Counted from the stretch's first letter, positions 1-7,588 are shown. The stretch is DNA of 9,792 nucleotides from Proteobacteria bacterium SPGG2 (GCA_001643475.1 LXTK01000214.1:4827-14618); one strand, 5' to 3'. The notes: generated by a model not told the origin, from the letters alone. A program made the numbers and translations.

Positions 1-53
1 ATGATTACAGCAACAAAGGGTTTAGCCACTTCCAAGCCTCTCTTGGTTTGCGA

Positions 54-1343
54 TCACGTCGTAGATTCGCGGGCGATGGCGCGATAGCCGATGTCGCGGC
101 GGTAGTATACGTCCTTCCAATTAATCCGTTGTGCCAGTTCGTAGGCCTTGGTTTGCGCGCTAGTCACGGTTTCGCCAAGTGCGGTGACACATAACACGCG
201 CCCGCCTTCGGTAACGATTTGTCCATCGCGCTCGGTGGTACCGGCGTGAAACACTTTTTGGGAATCGTCATCGTTTGAGGTCAATCCGCTGATTACGTAA
301 CCCTTGCTATAACTACCAGGATAACCGCCGGATGCCATCACCACACCTAACGCAACCCGTGGATCCCAGTCGATTGTCATCTTATCCAGTTGTCCGCGCA
401 AGGCGGCAGCGATCAGTGCCACCAGATCAGATTTGAGGCGCAGCAACACCGGCTGTGCCTCGGGGTCGCCAAACCGACAGTTGTACTCCAATACCTTTGG
501 TATGCTATCGGCAGTGATCATCAGACCGGCGTAAAGAAAGCCTGTATAAGGATTACCTTCGGCGGCCATGGCCTGTACTGTCGGTTCGATAATCTCGGCC
601 ATTATTCGTGCTTGTAGTGCTTCTGTGACCACCGGCGCCGGTGAGTACGCACCCATACCGCCGGTGTTAGGGCCTCGATCACCGTCGTCGTGTGCCTTGT
701 GGTCCTGGGAGGTGGCGAACGGCAGTATGTGTCTGCCGTCCACCATGACAATAGAGCTCGCCTCTTCGCCACGCAGGAATTCCTCGACCACTACGCTTCG
801 GCCGGCATCACCGAAGGCATCACCGCTTAACATGTTGCGCGCTGCGTCGATGGCCTCAGGTATTGTCTCAGCCAGTACCACACCCTTGCCGGCGGCCAAC
901 CCATCCACCTTGATGACGATAGGCGCGCCTTGTGACTCGATATATGCGGTGGCGGCTTCGAGATCTGTGAACCTCCCATAAGCCGCGGTCGGAATGTTGT
1001 GACGTGCGAGGAAATCCTTGGTGAAGCCCTTGGAGCCCTCGAGCCGCGCCGCCGCTTTGCTTGGCCCAAAGCAGGCAAGCTTGGCCACTTGAAAGGCATC
1101 GACGATACCGGCCACGAGCGGCGCCTCGGGGCCGACTATGGTGAGATCGATCCGTTCGCGTTGTGCTAATTGCAATAGTCCATTGATATCGGTGGCTTTG
1201 ATCGGGACATTGCTGACTTTTGGTTCCAGTGCGGTGCCGGCATTACCAGGCGCGACATAGACCTCACTAACCTTTGGCGACTGCGCCACCTTCCAGGCCA
1301 GCGCATGTTCCCGACCGCCACTTCCGATAACTAGGATTTTCAT
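54..1343 (-). CDS. purD: Phosphoribosylamine-glycine ligase (GAR synthetase)
   Basis: Catalyses the second step of de novo purine synthesis in the cytoplasm: phosphoribosylamine + glycine + ATP give glycinamide ribonucleotide. The 429-residue product has the usual family length. The N-terminal domain opens with GSGGREHALAWK (residues 7-18) and carries VGPEAPL (70-76). The ATP-grasp region shows KVDGLAAGKGV (145-155), the QDHKAHDDGDRGPNTGGMG stretch (213-231) and the metal-binding end LEYNCRFGDPEAQ (285-297, with E286 and N288), which includes the family signature RFGDPE. The C-terminal part ends in the typical RRDIGYRAI. The ATG start is fixed by the homologous N-terminus; no strong Shine-Dalgarno is visible. 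It starts 14 bases after the purH stop, so the two are probably co-transcribed as purHD. Nothing looks broken. Identification is by motif recognition and is very secure. Confidence 0.97.
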   Translation of the reverse strand: MKILVIGSGGREHALAWKVAQSPKVSEVYVAPGNAGTALEPKVSNVPIKATDINGLLQLAQRERIDLTIVGPEAPLVAGIVDAFQVAKLACFGPSKAAARLEGSKGFTKDFLARHNIPTAAYGRFTDLEAATAYIESQGAPIVIKVDGLAAGKGVVLAETIPEAIDAARNMLSGDAFGDAGRSVVVEEFLRGEEASSIVMVDGRHILPFATSQDHKAHDDGDRGPNTGGMGAYSPAPVVTEALQARIMAEIIEPTVQAMAAEGNPYTGFLYAGLMITADSIPKVLEYNCRFGDPEAQPVLLRLKSDLVALIAAALRGQLDKMTIDWDPRVALGVVMASGGYPGSYSKGYVISGLTSNDDDSQKVFHAGTTERDGQIVTEGGRVLCVTALGETVTSAQTKAYELAQRINWKDVYYRRDIGYRAIARESTT

Positions 1344-1357
1344 GTTGGTGACAGTGC

Positions 1358-2941
1358 TTAATGCCTGAAATGGCGCATGCCGGTAAACACCATAGCGATA
1401 CCATGCTCGTCGGCGGCGGCGATCACCTCTTTGTCGCGTACCGAACCACCGGGCTGAATAACGGCGCTAATACCCGCTTCAGCCGCTTGATCCAGCCCGT
1501 CGCGGAACGGGAAGAACGCATCAGACGCCATCACCGCGCCCTTAACCGTAAGCTGTGCGTCCGCCGCCTTGATGCTGGCAATGCGGCTGCTCACTACCCG
1601 ACTCATCTGTCCGGCACCAACCCCGATCGTTTGTCCATCGCGCGCATAGACGATGGCGTTGGATTTCACGAACTTGACGACCTGCCAGGCAAATAGCAGA
1701 TCTACTAACTCGCGATCGTTCGGTTTGCGCGCGCTAACCATCTCTAGATCCGTTGCTTCCACCGTGCCGCGATCTCGATCTTGAACCAGCAGGCCGCCTG
1801 CGACACGTTTGTAGTCAAACCCTTCGGTTCCATCGGCATCGGCGATTCCACATTCCATCACCCGGATATTTTCTTTGCTCGCTAGAACTTCTCGAGCGCC
1901 GTGGTCAATCTGTGGGGCCGCGATTACCTCTACGAATTGGCGATCGATAATCGACTTCGCGGTCTGCGCATCTAACGGTTGATTGAACGCGATAATGCCA
2001 CCAAACGCCGAGGTCGGGTCGGTCTGGAAGGCACGATCGTAGGCGAGTGCGATGCTCTTTGCGATAGCGACGCCGCACGGGTTGGCGTGTTTGACGATAA
2101 CACATGCTGGCCTAGAGAATGTCCCTGCACATTCGAGCGCCGCATCGGTATCGGCGATGTTGTTATACGACAACGTCTTACCCTGGAGTTGCTTGGCGGC
2201 CGCGACGGTGCCGCTTGGGGCCCGCCGTTCCACGTAGAAGGCCGCCTTCTGATGCGGGTTTTCACCATAGCGCATGTCTGCCGCCTTGATGAACTGCATG
2301 CTATAGCTAGTACCAAAATCGAGTTCGTTGCAATTACCTTTGTCATCCAGTTGCCAGCGACTGAGGTAATTGGCGATTACACCATCGTAATGTGCAGTGT
2401 GCTCGAATGCCTTTACCGCCAGCTTAAAGCGACTGCTATCGCTTACTCCGCCGCCATAGCGTTTCATTTCATCAACGATAAGAGCGTAATCGGCTTGGTC
2501 CACAACCACGGTAACTGCATCATGGTTTTTCGCCGCCGCGCGCAACATGGTAGGTCCGCCGATGTCGATGTTTTCAATTGCCAGACGGAGGTCGCAATCT
2601 TCTCTCGCTATAGTTTGCTCAAACGGGTATAGGTTCACGACCACAAGATCGATAGGCTCGATGTTATGAGTCTGTAAGGCTTGCATATGGTCTTGGAGGT
2701 CGCGTCGTGCAAGCACACCACCGTGGATCCTGGGGTGTAAGGTCTTAAGTCGACCATCGAGCATTTCCGGCGAGCCAGTGTAATCGGAAATCTCGGTAAC
2801 ACTGATGTTATTGTCAGCAAGCAGTTTAGCGGTTCCTCCCGTGGATAGGATTTCTACACCGAAGTCTGCTAGTTCTCGCGCAAACTCGACGACACCACGT
2901 TTATCGGAAACGCTAATTATGGCGCGCTTTATTGCCGGCAT
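1358..2941 (-). CDS. purH: Bifunctional AICAR transformylase / IMP cyclohydrolase
   Basis: Performs the last two steps of IMP synthesis: 10-formyl-THF-dependent formylation of AICAR, then ring closure to IMP. The 527 residues match the family. The N-terminal MGS-like cyclohydrolase domain (about 1-150) shows SVSDKRGVVEFA (10-21), STGGTAKLL (33-41) and DGRLKTLHPRIHGG (62-75). The transformylase domain shows MRYGENPHQKAAFY (223-236), LSYNNIADTDAALE (257-270), VKHANPCG (283-290) with the catalytic Lys-His pair at K284-H285, DPTSAFGG (308-315), KSNAIV (426-431) and the closing SDAFFPFRDG and QPGGSVRD segments (473-482, 496-503). The ATG start gives the expected N-terminus, although the upstream bases show no clear Shine-Dalgarno. 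It lies 84 bases downstream of fis, with a hairpin in the gap, and just upstream of purD. Confidence 0.97.
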   Translation of the reverse strand: MPAIKRAIISVSDKRGVVEFARELADFGVEILSTGGTAKLLADNNISVTEISDYTGSPEMLDGRLKTLHPRIHGGVLARRDLQDHMQALQTHNIEPIDLVVVNLYPFEQTIAREDCDLRLAIENIDIGGPTMLRAAAKNHDAVTVVVDQADYALIVDEMKRYGGGVSDSSRFKLAVKAFEHTAHYDGVIANYLSRWQLDDKGNCNELDFGTSYSMQFIKAADMRYGENPHQKAAFYVERRAPSGTVAAAKQLQGKTLSYNNIADTDAALECAGTFSRPACVIVKHANPCGVAIAKSIALAYDRAFQTDPTSAFGGIIAFNQPLDAQTAKSIIDRQFVEVIAAPQIDHGAREVLASKENIRVMECGIADADGTEGFDYKRVAGGLLVQDRDRGTVEATDLEMVSARKPNDRELVDLLFAWQVVKFVKSNAIVYARDGQTIGVGAGQMSRVVSSRIASIKAADAQLTVKGAVMASDAFFPFRDGLDQAAEAGISAVIQPGGSVRDKEVIAAADEHGIAMVFTGMRHFRH

Positions 2942-2975
2942 GGATATTTAGGCCGAAGAGTCTTTAGGAAATACA

Positions 2976-3008
2976 AGTTCGGCGACAACTCTGTGACAGT
3001 CGCGAACT
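2976..3008 (-). promoter_or_regulatory. Bulged hairpin in the fis-purH gap
   Basis: Read on the minus strand, the arms AGTTCGCGAC and GTCGCCGAACT are complementary over 10 base pairs with one unpaired C, enclosing a 12-base loop. The structure starts 17 bases after the fis stop and ends 34 bases before the purH ATG. No run of T follows on the minus strand, so it is not a standard intrinsic terminator. It could be an mRNA processing or stability element, or a leader structure that modulates purH relative to dusB-fis. The pairing is seen directly; the role is inference. Confidence 0.45.
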
Positions 3009-3025
3009 GCCGCGTTGTAAACAGG

Positions 3026-3304
3026 CTATCTCTTTCGTTTGGTCTTTTTGCGTGGTATGCCGTTGCTAAGACCATGGGACTTGAGTTTCTTACGCAAGGT
3101 GTTGCGATTGATGCCAAGCATCTCCGCTGCTTTGCACTGGTTGCTGCCGGTATGGTTCATGACCATTTCGAGCAACGGTTTTTCCATCTGCGCGAGCACC
3201 ATATCATAAAGATCGATCGCATCCTCGCCATCCAATTCGCGGAAGTAGCGTTCAAGTGCGTTCTTGACGCACGCTGCCAGTGGTCCTTCGCTACCGGTTG
3301 TCAT
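3026..3304 (-). CDS. fis: Fis nucleoid-associated DNA-binding protein, short N-terminus and basic tail
   Basis: Fis is a homodimeric DNA-bending protein that tunes growth-phase transcription and chromosome architecture. The 92-residue product follows the E. coli protein closely from PLAACVKNALERYF (8-21) through LYDMVLAQMEKPLLEMVM (32-49) to the helix-turn-helix NQCKAAEMLGINRNTLRKKL (55-74). Two differences stand out. Only about 8 residues precede the first conserved helix, so the N-terminal beta-hairpin arm that E. coli Fis uses to stimulate DNA invertases is absent. After the usual end (near residue 80) there are about 12 extra residues ending PRKKTKRKR, strongly basic. The ATG overlaps the dusB stop in ATGA (3301-3304), the classic dusB-fis arrangement, which implies translational coupling. 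The family is certain; the effect of the tail is unknown. Confidence 0.95.
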   Translation of the reverse strand: MTTGSEGPLAACVKNALERYFRELDGEDAIDLYDMVLAQMEKPLLEMVMNHTGSNQCKAAEMLGINRNTLRKKLKSHGLSNGIPRKKTKRKR

Positions 3305-4332
3305 GCCGCAAGCTCCACGCTTTTTAGCTGACGGGCGAAGAACGCACGCGTTATGGCGAGTTGTTCTTTCGCACTCTCGACGCGATTCACGGTCTGCCGG
3401 AAAACGGCGCTGCCCGGGTGTCCCTTGCTATACCAAGAGATGTGCTTACGTGCCACCCTTACACCGGTATGCTCACCGTAGAACGAATACAGATTGTTTA
3501 GGTGTCCGAGCAGCGTATCCCGTACCTCTTCAACTGAGGGCTCAGGACGTCTGCACCCTGTCTTCAGAAAATGATCGATTTCCCTAAAAATCCATGGCCG
3601 TCCTTGGGCGGCGCGACCGACCATGATGCCGTCGGCACCGGTGTATTGAAGCACTAAGGCCGCTTTCTCGGGGGTAGTTATATCGCCATTGGCGATAACG
3701 GGGATCCCCACTGCCGTCTTGATTGCCGCAATCGTATCGTATTCGGCATCTCCCTGATAAAGACAAGCGCGGGTACGGCCGTGGACCGCTAATAGCTGAA
3801 TACCGCTGTCCTCGGCGATGCGGGCGATGGTAACGCCGTTACGGTGGGCAGTATCCCAACCAGTGCGGATTTTCAGGGTAACGGGCACCTCTACCGCCCC
3901 AACCACTGCTTCCAGAATTCTTCCAACCAACGGCTCATCTTGCAGCAACGCGGAACCGGCCATGACATTGCATACCTTTTTGGCCGGACAACCCATATTG
4001 ATATCGATGATCTGGGCGCCGCGATCGACATTATACTTAGCTGCATCAGCCATCATGCGGGGGTCCGCGCCCGCAATCTGTACCGACCGAGGCTCTAATT
4101 CACCCTCGTGATTTGCACGACGTAGTGTCTTTTCGCTGCCCCAAAGCAATGAATTGGACGACACCATTTCGGACGGCGCCATGCCTGCCCCTACCTGTTT
4201 ACATAACTGGCGGAAAGGTTTGTCCGTGACACCCGCCATGGGCGCCAGAAACAGATTGTTCTTCAATGTATACGGACCGATCTGCACGGCGTTGTTGTTG
4301 TCCAGGATCGCAGATGGAAAGGGGCGCATCAT
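3301..4332 (-). CDS. dusB: tRNA-dihydrouridine synthase B
   Basis: FMN-dependent enzyme that reduces particular uridines of tRNA (the D-loop) to dihydrouridine. The TIM-barrel shows APMAGVTDKPFRQLC (30-44), SEMVSSN (54-60), QIAGADP (85-91), DINMGCPAKKVCN (110-122, catalytic C115), VTLKIRTGWD, VHGRTRACLYQGDAEYD, IPVIANGDI and GADGIMVGRAAQGRPWIF. The start is uncertain. ATG at 4332 gives 343 residues, and TTG at 4338 would add two. GTG at 4287 would begin MQIGPYTLKNNL, which aligns with the E. coli start (MRIGQYQLRN) and gives 328 residues, near the E. coli length of 321. None of the three has a good Shine-Dalgarno. The gene overlaps fis by four bases downstream and is separated from the DUF3426 gene by an A+T-rich gap that probably holds its promoter. 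Confidence 0.96.
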   Translation of the reverse strand: MMRPFPSAILDNNNAVQIGPYTLKNNLFLAPMAGVTDKPFRQLCKQVGAGMAPSEMVSSNSLLWGSEKTLRRANHEGELEPRSVQIAGADPRMMADAAKYNVDRGAQIIDINMGCPAKKVCNVMAGSALLQDEPLVGRILEAVVGAVEVPVTLKIRTGWDTAHRNGVTIARIAEDSGIQLLAVHGRTRACLYQGDAEYDTIAAIKTAVGIPVIANGDITTPEKAALVLQYTGADGIMVGRAAQGRPWIFREIDHFLKTGCRRPEPSVEEVRDTLLGHLNNLYSFYGEHTGVRVARKHISWYSKGHPGSAVFRQTVNRVESAKEQLAITRAFFARQLKSVELAA

Positions 4333-4445
4333 AACCAAAAAAGGCGGCGGCGCAAACGATCTATTTGAACTGATTGATTCGCAATCAAAGATACTTGTTG
4401 AAATATAGCAACTCTAAAGCGGGGTAGAGAGGGTACGATAAAAAT
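4333..4445 (-). promoter_or_regulatory. Leader region of dusB-fis(-purHD) with two dyads
   Basis: This gap between the DUF3426 gene and dusB is visibly richer in A+T than the neighbouring genes. It holds a 15-base dyad with 6-base arms, TTGATTCGCAATCAA (4374-4388). A second AT-rich near-palindrome, CGATAAAAATTTATCG (4436-4451), spans the DUF3426 stop codon. In E. coli the dusB-fis promoter is repressed by Fis at several degenerate sites; both dyads share part of the Fis pattern (flanking G/C with an AT-rich or pyrimidine-purine core), but neither is a full match. I could not place a convincing -35/-10 pair. A run of six T just before the dusB ATG has no stem before it, so it is not a terminator. 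Confidence 0.4.
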
Positions 4446-5267
4446 TTATCGCCCTAGCAACCGAATCTCGTAGCCACCAGGTTTGGGATCAGGATTACTG
4501 ATGTCTAATAGACTGTCAACAACGACATTGGGAACCATGTTATCGCCGACGTCGGCAGATTTGAGGTATTCGGTGGGTGAAAATGTGCGTCGCGCGACGA
4601 CTTCACCGGCACTGTTGGTCAGCGTAATTTCCATTAGCGGAAAGGGCTGTGGAAATTCAGCACGATTAACGAGGGCAGCGCGAACGCGCAGCGCTTGTTC
4701 CTGATTAGGGTGTGGCGCGACTGTGGTCCGCAGGAGTTCTATCAGCCCTACATCTTGTTTGGCTTGGACCTCGCAACCGAGCGAGGCGCATACCCGGGTT
4801 ACCACGGGCGCTAATTGCGGGTAGCGGGCGAGTTCGGTGGGGTAGAAATAGACGATTTGCCCGACTAGTACGACAGATAATGCGACTGTACCGATCAGCC
4901 AAACCAATGGGGCTACACGCCACCGCCGTTTTCCACTCAACAGTTGGGCGACGTCGGCGCTGACAAACTCTTCCTCCAACGATGAACCCGGATCATCGTC
5001 GCCACGCCTGGCCGATTTGACTCGTTTGGTTGGACTTTCTTTCTGCTTAAGCGCCTTCTTTTGCTTTGATTTGGGCGTTTGCTTAGTAGTGTCCCGTTTT
5101 TGCGTTTTCTTCTGGCTTGGTGACGCGTCCACAAGGTGCCGATCACCGCGAAATACCTCCGAACAGTGCCCGCAGCGGACTAGGCCTTTTCGGGCTTTCA
5201 ATTGCGCCGACGTTAGCGCAAAAGTGGTACCGCACGCCGGACACAGGGTGCGAAGTGTTTTTTTCAT
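4446..5267 (-). CDS. Zinc-ribbon, single-pass membrane protein with DUF3426 domain
   Basis: No enzymatic role is known to me for this family. The 273 residues begin with an MJ0042-type zinc ribbon: CPAC (9-12) and CGHC (32-35) give four cysteine ligands. A highly basic low-complexity linker follows (53-88, 12 Lys and 4 Arg in 36 residues), then an acidic patch (90-100) and a single hydrophobic span (about 118-140) preceded by KRRWR. The C-terminal DUF3426 domain (about 145-270) contains C160 and C165 and should lie in the periplasm by the positive-inside rule. This zinc-ribbon/TM/DUF3426 architecture beside prmA is standard in Pseudomonas-type gene order. The ATG overlaps the prmA stop in ATGA (5264-5267), so it is probably translationally coupled to prmA. 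The architecture is clear; the function is not, and I assign none. Confidence 0.9.
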   Translation of the reverse strand: MKKTLRTLCPACGTTFALTSAQLKARKGLVRCGHCSEVFRGDRHLVDASPSQKKTQKRDTTKQTPKSKQKKALKQKESPTKRVKSARRGDDDPGSSLEEEFVSADVAQLLSGKRRWRVAPLVWLIGTVALSVVLVGQIVYFYPTELARYPQLAPVVTRVCASLGCEVQAKQDVGLIELLRTTVAPHPNQEQALRVRAALVNRAEFPQPFPLMEITLTNSAGEVVARRTFSPTEYLKSADVGDNMVPNVVVDSLLDISNPDPKPGGYEIRLLGR

Positions 5268-6166
5268 TTATTCGCAGGATGGCGCTTAGACATCGCCAGC
5301 ATGACCCAGCGATATCCTGCATCTTCACGTTGTACCTGCGCCTCTATCACTAGTTCCCGCGCATAACAGGCGCAGACGGCGCTTGCCTGAGATTCCAATA
5401 GTCCCGAGAGAACGAGATTTCCACCGCTTCTGATTAATGTGGTTAGTTTAGGGGCGAGCTCTATCAGGGGTTGCGCGAGGATGTTGGCCAAAACGATGTC
5501 GGCTTGTAGTCGTGGTGGCAACGATTCGGGTGTGAGGCTCCGGTAGCGCTTCGATACAGCGTTGTGAACCGCATTTTCCTGGCTAACCTGAAGCGCGCGC
5601 GCATCATTGTCTATACCCCAGGCACGTAGAGCGCCAAGCTTTAACGCCGTGATGGCAAGGATCCCAGACCCGCAGCCGTAATCGATGACGTCATTATTAA
5701 CGATATCCCGCTCCGCCAGCCACTCTAGACACAAACATGTGGTTGAATGGGTGCCGGAACCAAAGGCCAAACCCGGGTTTATGTAGACATTGGTTGCTGC
5801 TGGTTGCGGTGGTGTCGAGGAGCTCGGACAAATCCAAAGTTTGGTACTTATCTGTACTGGCCGGTATTCTGCTTGCCAGGCTAGTTCCCAGTCGCGGTCT
5901 GGCAGCGTATCTGCGCTGTAGGCGGGAGCGGCGCCGGTATGCTGTTGTATCTGTTGCATGCTGCCGGCAACATCGGCGTTAGCAGGGAACAGGCCGGTAA
6001 TACGGTTGTGCGCCCAGAAAACGGCTGTGTCACTTTGTTCTTGGAATTGTGCGTGCTGGCCTTTGTCTTCAACCGTCACTGAAAGTGCGCCACACTCATC
6101 AAGCACCTGGGTTATCTGTTCCACCCGATTCTTATCTGCTTCCAGCTTGAGTTGTAGCCAGGGCAT
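5264..6166 (-). CDS. prmA: Ribosomal protein L11 methyltransferase
   Basis: Uses S-adenosylmethionine to trimethylate ribosomal protein L11 in the cytoplasm. I choose the ATG at 6166 because it gives the family's hallmark start MPWLQLKL and 300 residues (E. coli 293); an upstream in-frame TTG at 6190 adds eight residues with no homology. The small N-terminal L11-recognition domain spans about 1-60. Then come DRDWELAWQAEYRP (90-103), LWICPS (110-115) and the substrate loop NPGLAFGSGTH (130-140). The class I methyltransferase fold shows motif I IDYGCGSGILA (161-171), GIDNDARAL (184-192), and ADIVLANILAQPLIELAP (222-239) with the NIL active-site loop. A weak AAGG Shine-Dalgarno sits inside a 10-base palindrome (6177-6186). 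Its stop codon overlaps the start of the DUF3426 gene. All expected motifs are intact. Confidence 0.95.
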   Translation of the reverse strand: MPWLQLKLEADKNRVEQITQVLDECGALSVTVEDKGQHAQFQEQSDTAVFWAHNRITGLFPANADVAGSMQQIQQHTGAAPAYSADTLPDRDWELAWQAEYRPVQISTKLWICPSSSTPPQPAATNVYINPGLAFGSGTHSTTCLCLEWLAERDIVNNDVIDYGCGSGILAITALKLGALRAWGIDNDARALQVSQENAVHNAVSKRYRSLTPESLPPRLQADIVLANILAQPLIELAPKLTTLIRSGGNLVLSGLLESQASAVCACYARELVIEAQVQREDAGYRWVMLAMSKRHPANK

Positions 6167-6247
6167 GGATTTCGCAACCTTAAGGTGCAAGCGGACAATT
6201 TACGCTACGGCCAGGTAGGCATGGCTGTCTTATCTTAGCTTCTGTTT

Positions 6248-7588
6248 CTATAACCCCAACTTCTTTTCGAGGTAATGGATGTTGACGCCACCTGCCTGAA
6301 ACGCTGCATCGGACATGATGTCCTCATGCATGGGTATGTTGGTCTTGATACCCTCGATAACCATTTCTGATAGTGCAACACGCATACGTGCCATCGCCAA
6401 CTCGCGCGTATCACCATGCGCGATCAGTTTTGCGATCAACGAATCGTAATACGGTGGCACCGAATAATTGTTATAGATGTGGGAGTCCACACGTATCCCG
6501 GGTCCGCCGGGTTGATGATACTGCACGATGCATCCCGGCGACGGGAGAAAGCTGGATGGATCCTCTGCATTGATGCGGCATTCGATAGCGTGCCCACTAA
6601 TAGTGATGTCTTTTTGCCGGTAAGCCAATTTCTCTCCGGCGGCAATCCGCAGTTGTTCTGCTACAATATCGATGCCGGTAATCATTTCCGTCACTGGGTG
6701 TTCAACCTGTATCCGCGTGTTCATTTCGATGAAATAGAATTCACCGTCTTCATAAAGAAACTCAAAGGTACCTGCGCTCCTATAATCGATATTGCGGCAG
6801 GCCTCGGCGCAGCGCTCTCCAATTGTTCGTCGCAATTTGTCCGAGATTCCAGGGGCTGGCGATTCTTCGACGACTTTCTGGTGGCGTCGTTGCAGCGAAC
6901 AGTCGCGTTCGCCTAAGTGGATGGCATTGCCATGTTGGTCGGCGAGTACCTGAAACTCGATGTGCCGCGGGTTACCCAGGTACTTCTCCATATATACCGT
7001 GTCGTTGCCGAACGCGGCCGCAGCCTCTGCCCGGGTTAGTGAGATTGCGTTCAGCAGCGTCGCTTCTGTATGTACGACGCGCATACCCTTGCCACCGCCA
7101 CCGGCGGTGGCCTTGATCAATACCGGATAACCGATCTTGGCGGCAACGCGTAGGTTTTCGTTTCCATCGTCGCCGAGCGATCCCTCGGAGCCGGGGACGC
7201 AAGGGACCCCGGACTTCTTCATCGCCTGGATGGCGGAGATCTTGTCACCCATTAGTCGCAACGTTTCCGGGCGTGGGCCGATGAAGATAAAACCGCTTTG
7301 TTCGACGCGTTCTGCAAAATCGGCGTTCTCGGCGAGAAACCCGTAACCCGGATGAATGGCGTTGGCGTCGGTGACTTCGGCCGCACTTATGACGGCCGGT
7401 ATGTTCAGATAGCTTTCCGCTGCCGGCGCCGGGCCGATACACACCGATTCATCGGAGAGCCTGACGTATTTGGCTTCGCGGTCGGCCTCCGAGTGAAGCG
7501 CGACGGTTCGAATGCCCAGCATATGGCAGGCACGCAGAATCCGAAGTGCGATCTCACTGCGATTAGCAATCACGACTTTTTCGATCAT
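6248..7588 (-). CDS. accC: Biotin carboxylase subunit of acetyl-CoA carboxylase
   Basis: ATP- and bicarbonate-dependent carboxylation of the biotin on AccB, the first half-reaction of malonyl-CoA formation for fatty acid synthesis. The 446 residues align almost without gaps to E. coli AccC (449), and the key residues fall at the same numbers: K116, K159, the glycine-rich loop GGGGKG (163-168), K202, H209, E211, K238, E276, E288, N290, R292, E296 and R338. Also seen are HPGYGFL (79-85), EMNTRIQVEHPVTEM (288-302) and the C-terminal NIHYLEKKLGL. One oddity is ANRSEIA at 8-14 where nearly all biotin carboxylases have ANRGEIA (Gly11 to Ser). The gene starts 32 bases after accB, and no clear Shine-Dalgarno is visible. 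AccB and AccC are expected to be made together. Confidence 0.97.
   Translation of the reverse strand: MIEKVVIANRSEIALRILRACHMLGIRTVALHSEADREAKYVRLSDESVCIGPAPAAESYLNIPAVISAAEVTDANAIHPGYGFLAENADFAERVEQSGFIFIGPRPETLRLMGDKISAIQAMKKSGVPCVPGSEGSLGDDGNENLRVAAKIGYPVLIKATAGGGGKGMRVVHTEATLLNAISLTRAEAAAAFGNDTVYMEKYLGNPRHIEFQVLADQHGNAIHLGERDCSLQRRHQKVVEESPAPGISDKLRRTIGERCAEACRNIDYRSAGTFEFLYEDGEFYFIEMNTRIQVEHPVTEMITGIDIVAEQLRIAAGEKLAYRQKDITISGHAIECRINAEDPSSFLPSPGCIVQYHQPGGPGIRVDSHIYNNYSVPPYYDSLIAKLIAHGDTRELAMARMRVALSEMVIEGIKTNIPMHEDIMSDAAFQAGGVNIHYLEKKLGL

Noticed and set aside
32..46. Small hairpin CCAAG-CCTCT-CTTGG just downstream of purD, as a possible terminator.
   Set aside because: The stem is only five base pairs and no T run follows on the minus strand; on the plus strand only TTT follows. 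Too weak to call.
1..53. Possible end of a neighbouring gene left of purD.
   Set aside because: Only 53 bases; the frames that stay open extend into purD and show no recognisable protein.
568..981. Plus-strand open frame of 137 codons.
   Set aside because: It lies opposite purD and has a low-complexity, Ser/Ala/Pro-rich translation typical of antisense frames.
1979..2632. Long plus-strand open frame of 217 codons.
   Set aside because: It lies wholly opposite purH, whose motifs are unambiguous, and its translation resembles no known protein. It is a shadow of the coding strand.
4340..4360. T6 run with preceding GC-rich stretch before dusB as an intrinsic terminator.
   Set aside because: The GC-rich bases (repeated GCC) cannot form a stem with each other, so there is no hairpin.
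6177..6186. Palindrome ACCTTAAGGT before prmA as an operator.
   Set aside because: Ten bases, easily due to chance, and it coincides with the weak Shine-Dalgarno; nothing else supports an operator.
6416..6916. Plus-strand open frame of 166 codons.
   Set aside because: It lies wholly opposite accC and has no recognisable domain or ribosome binding site.
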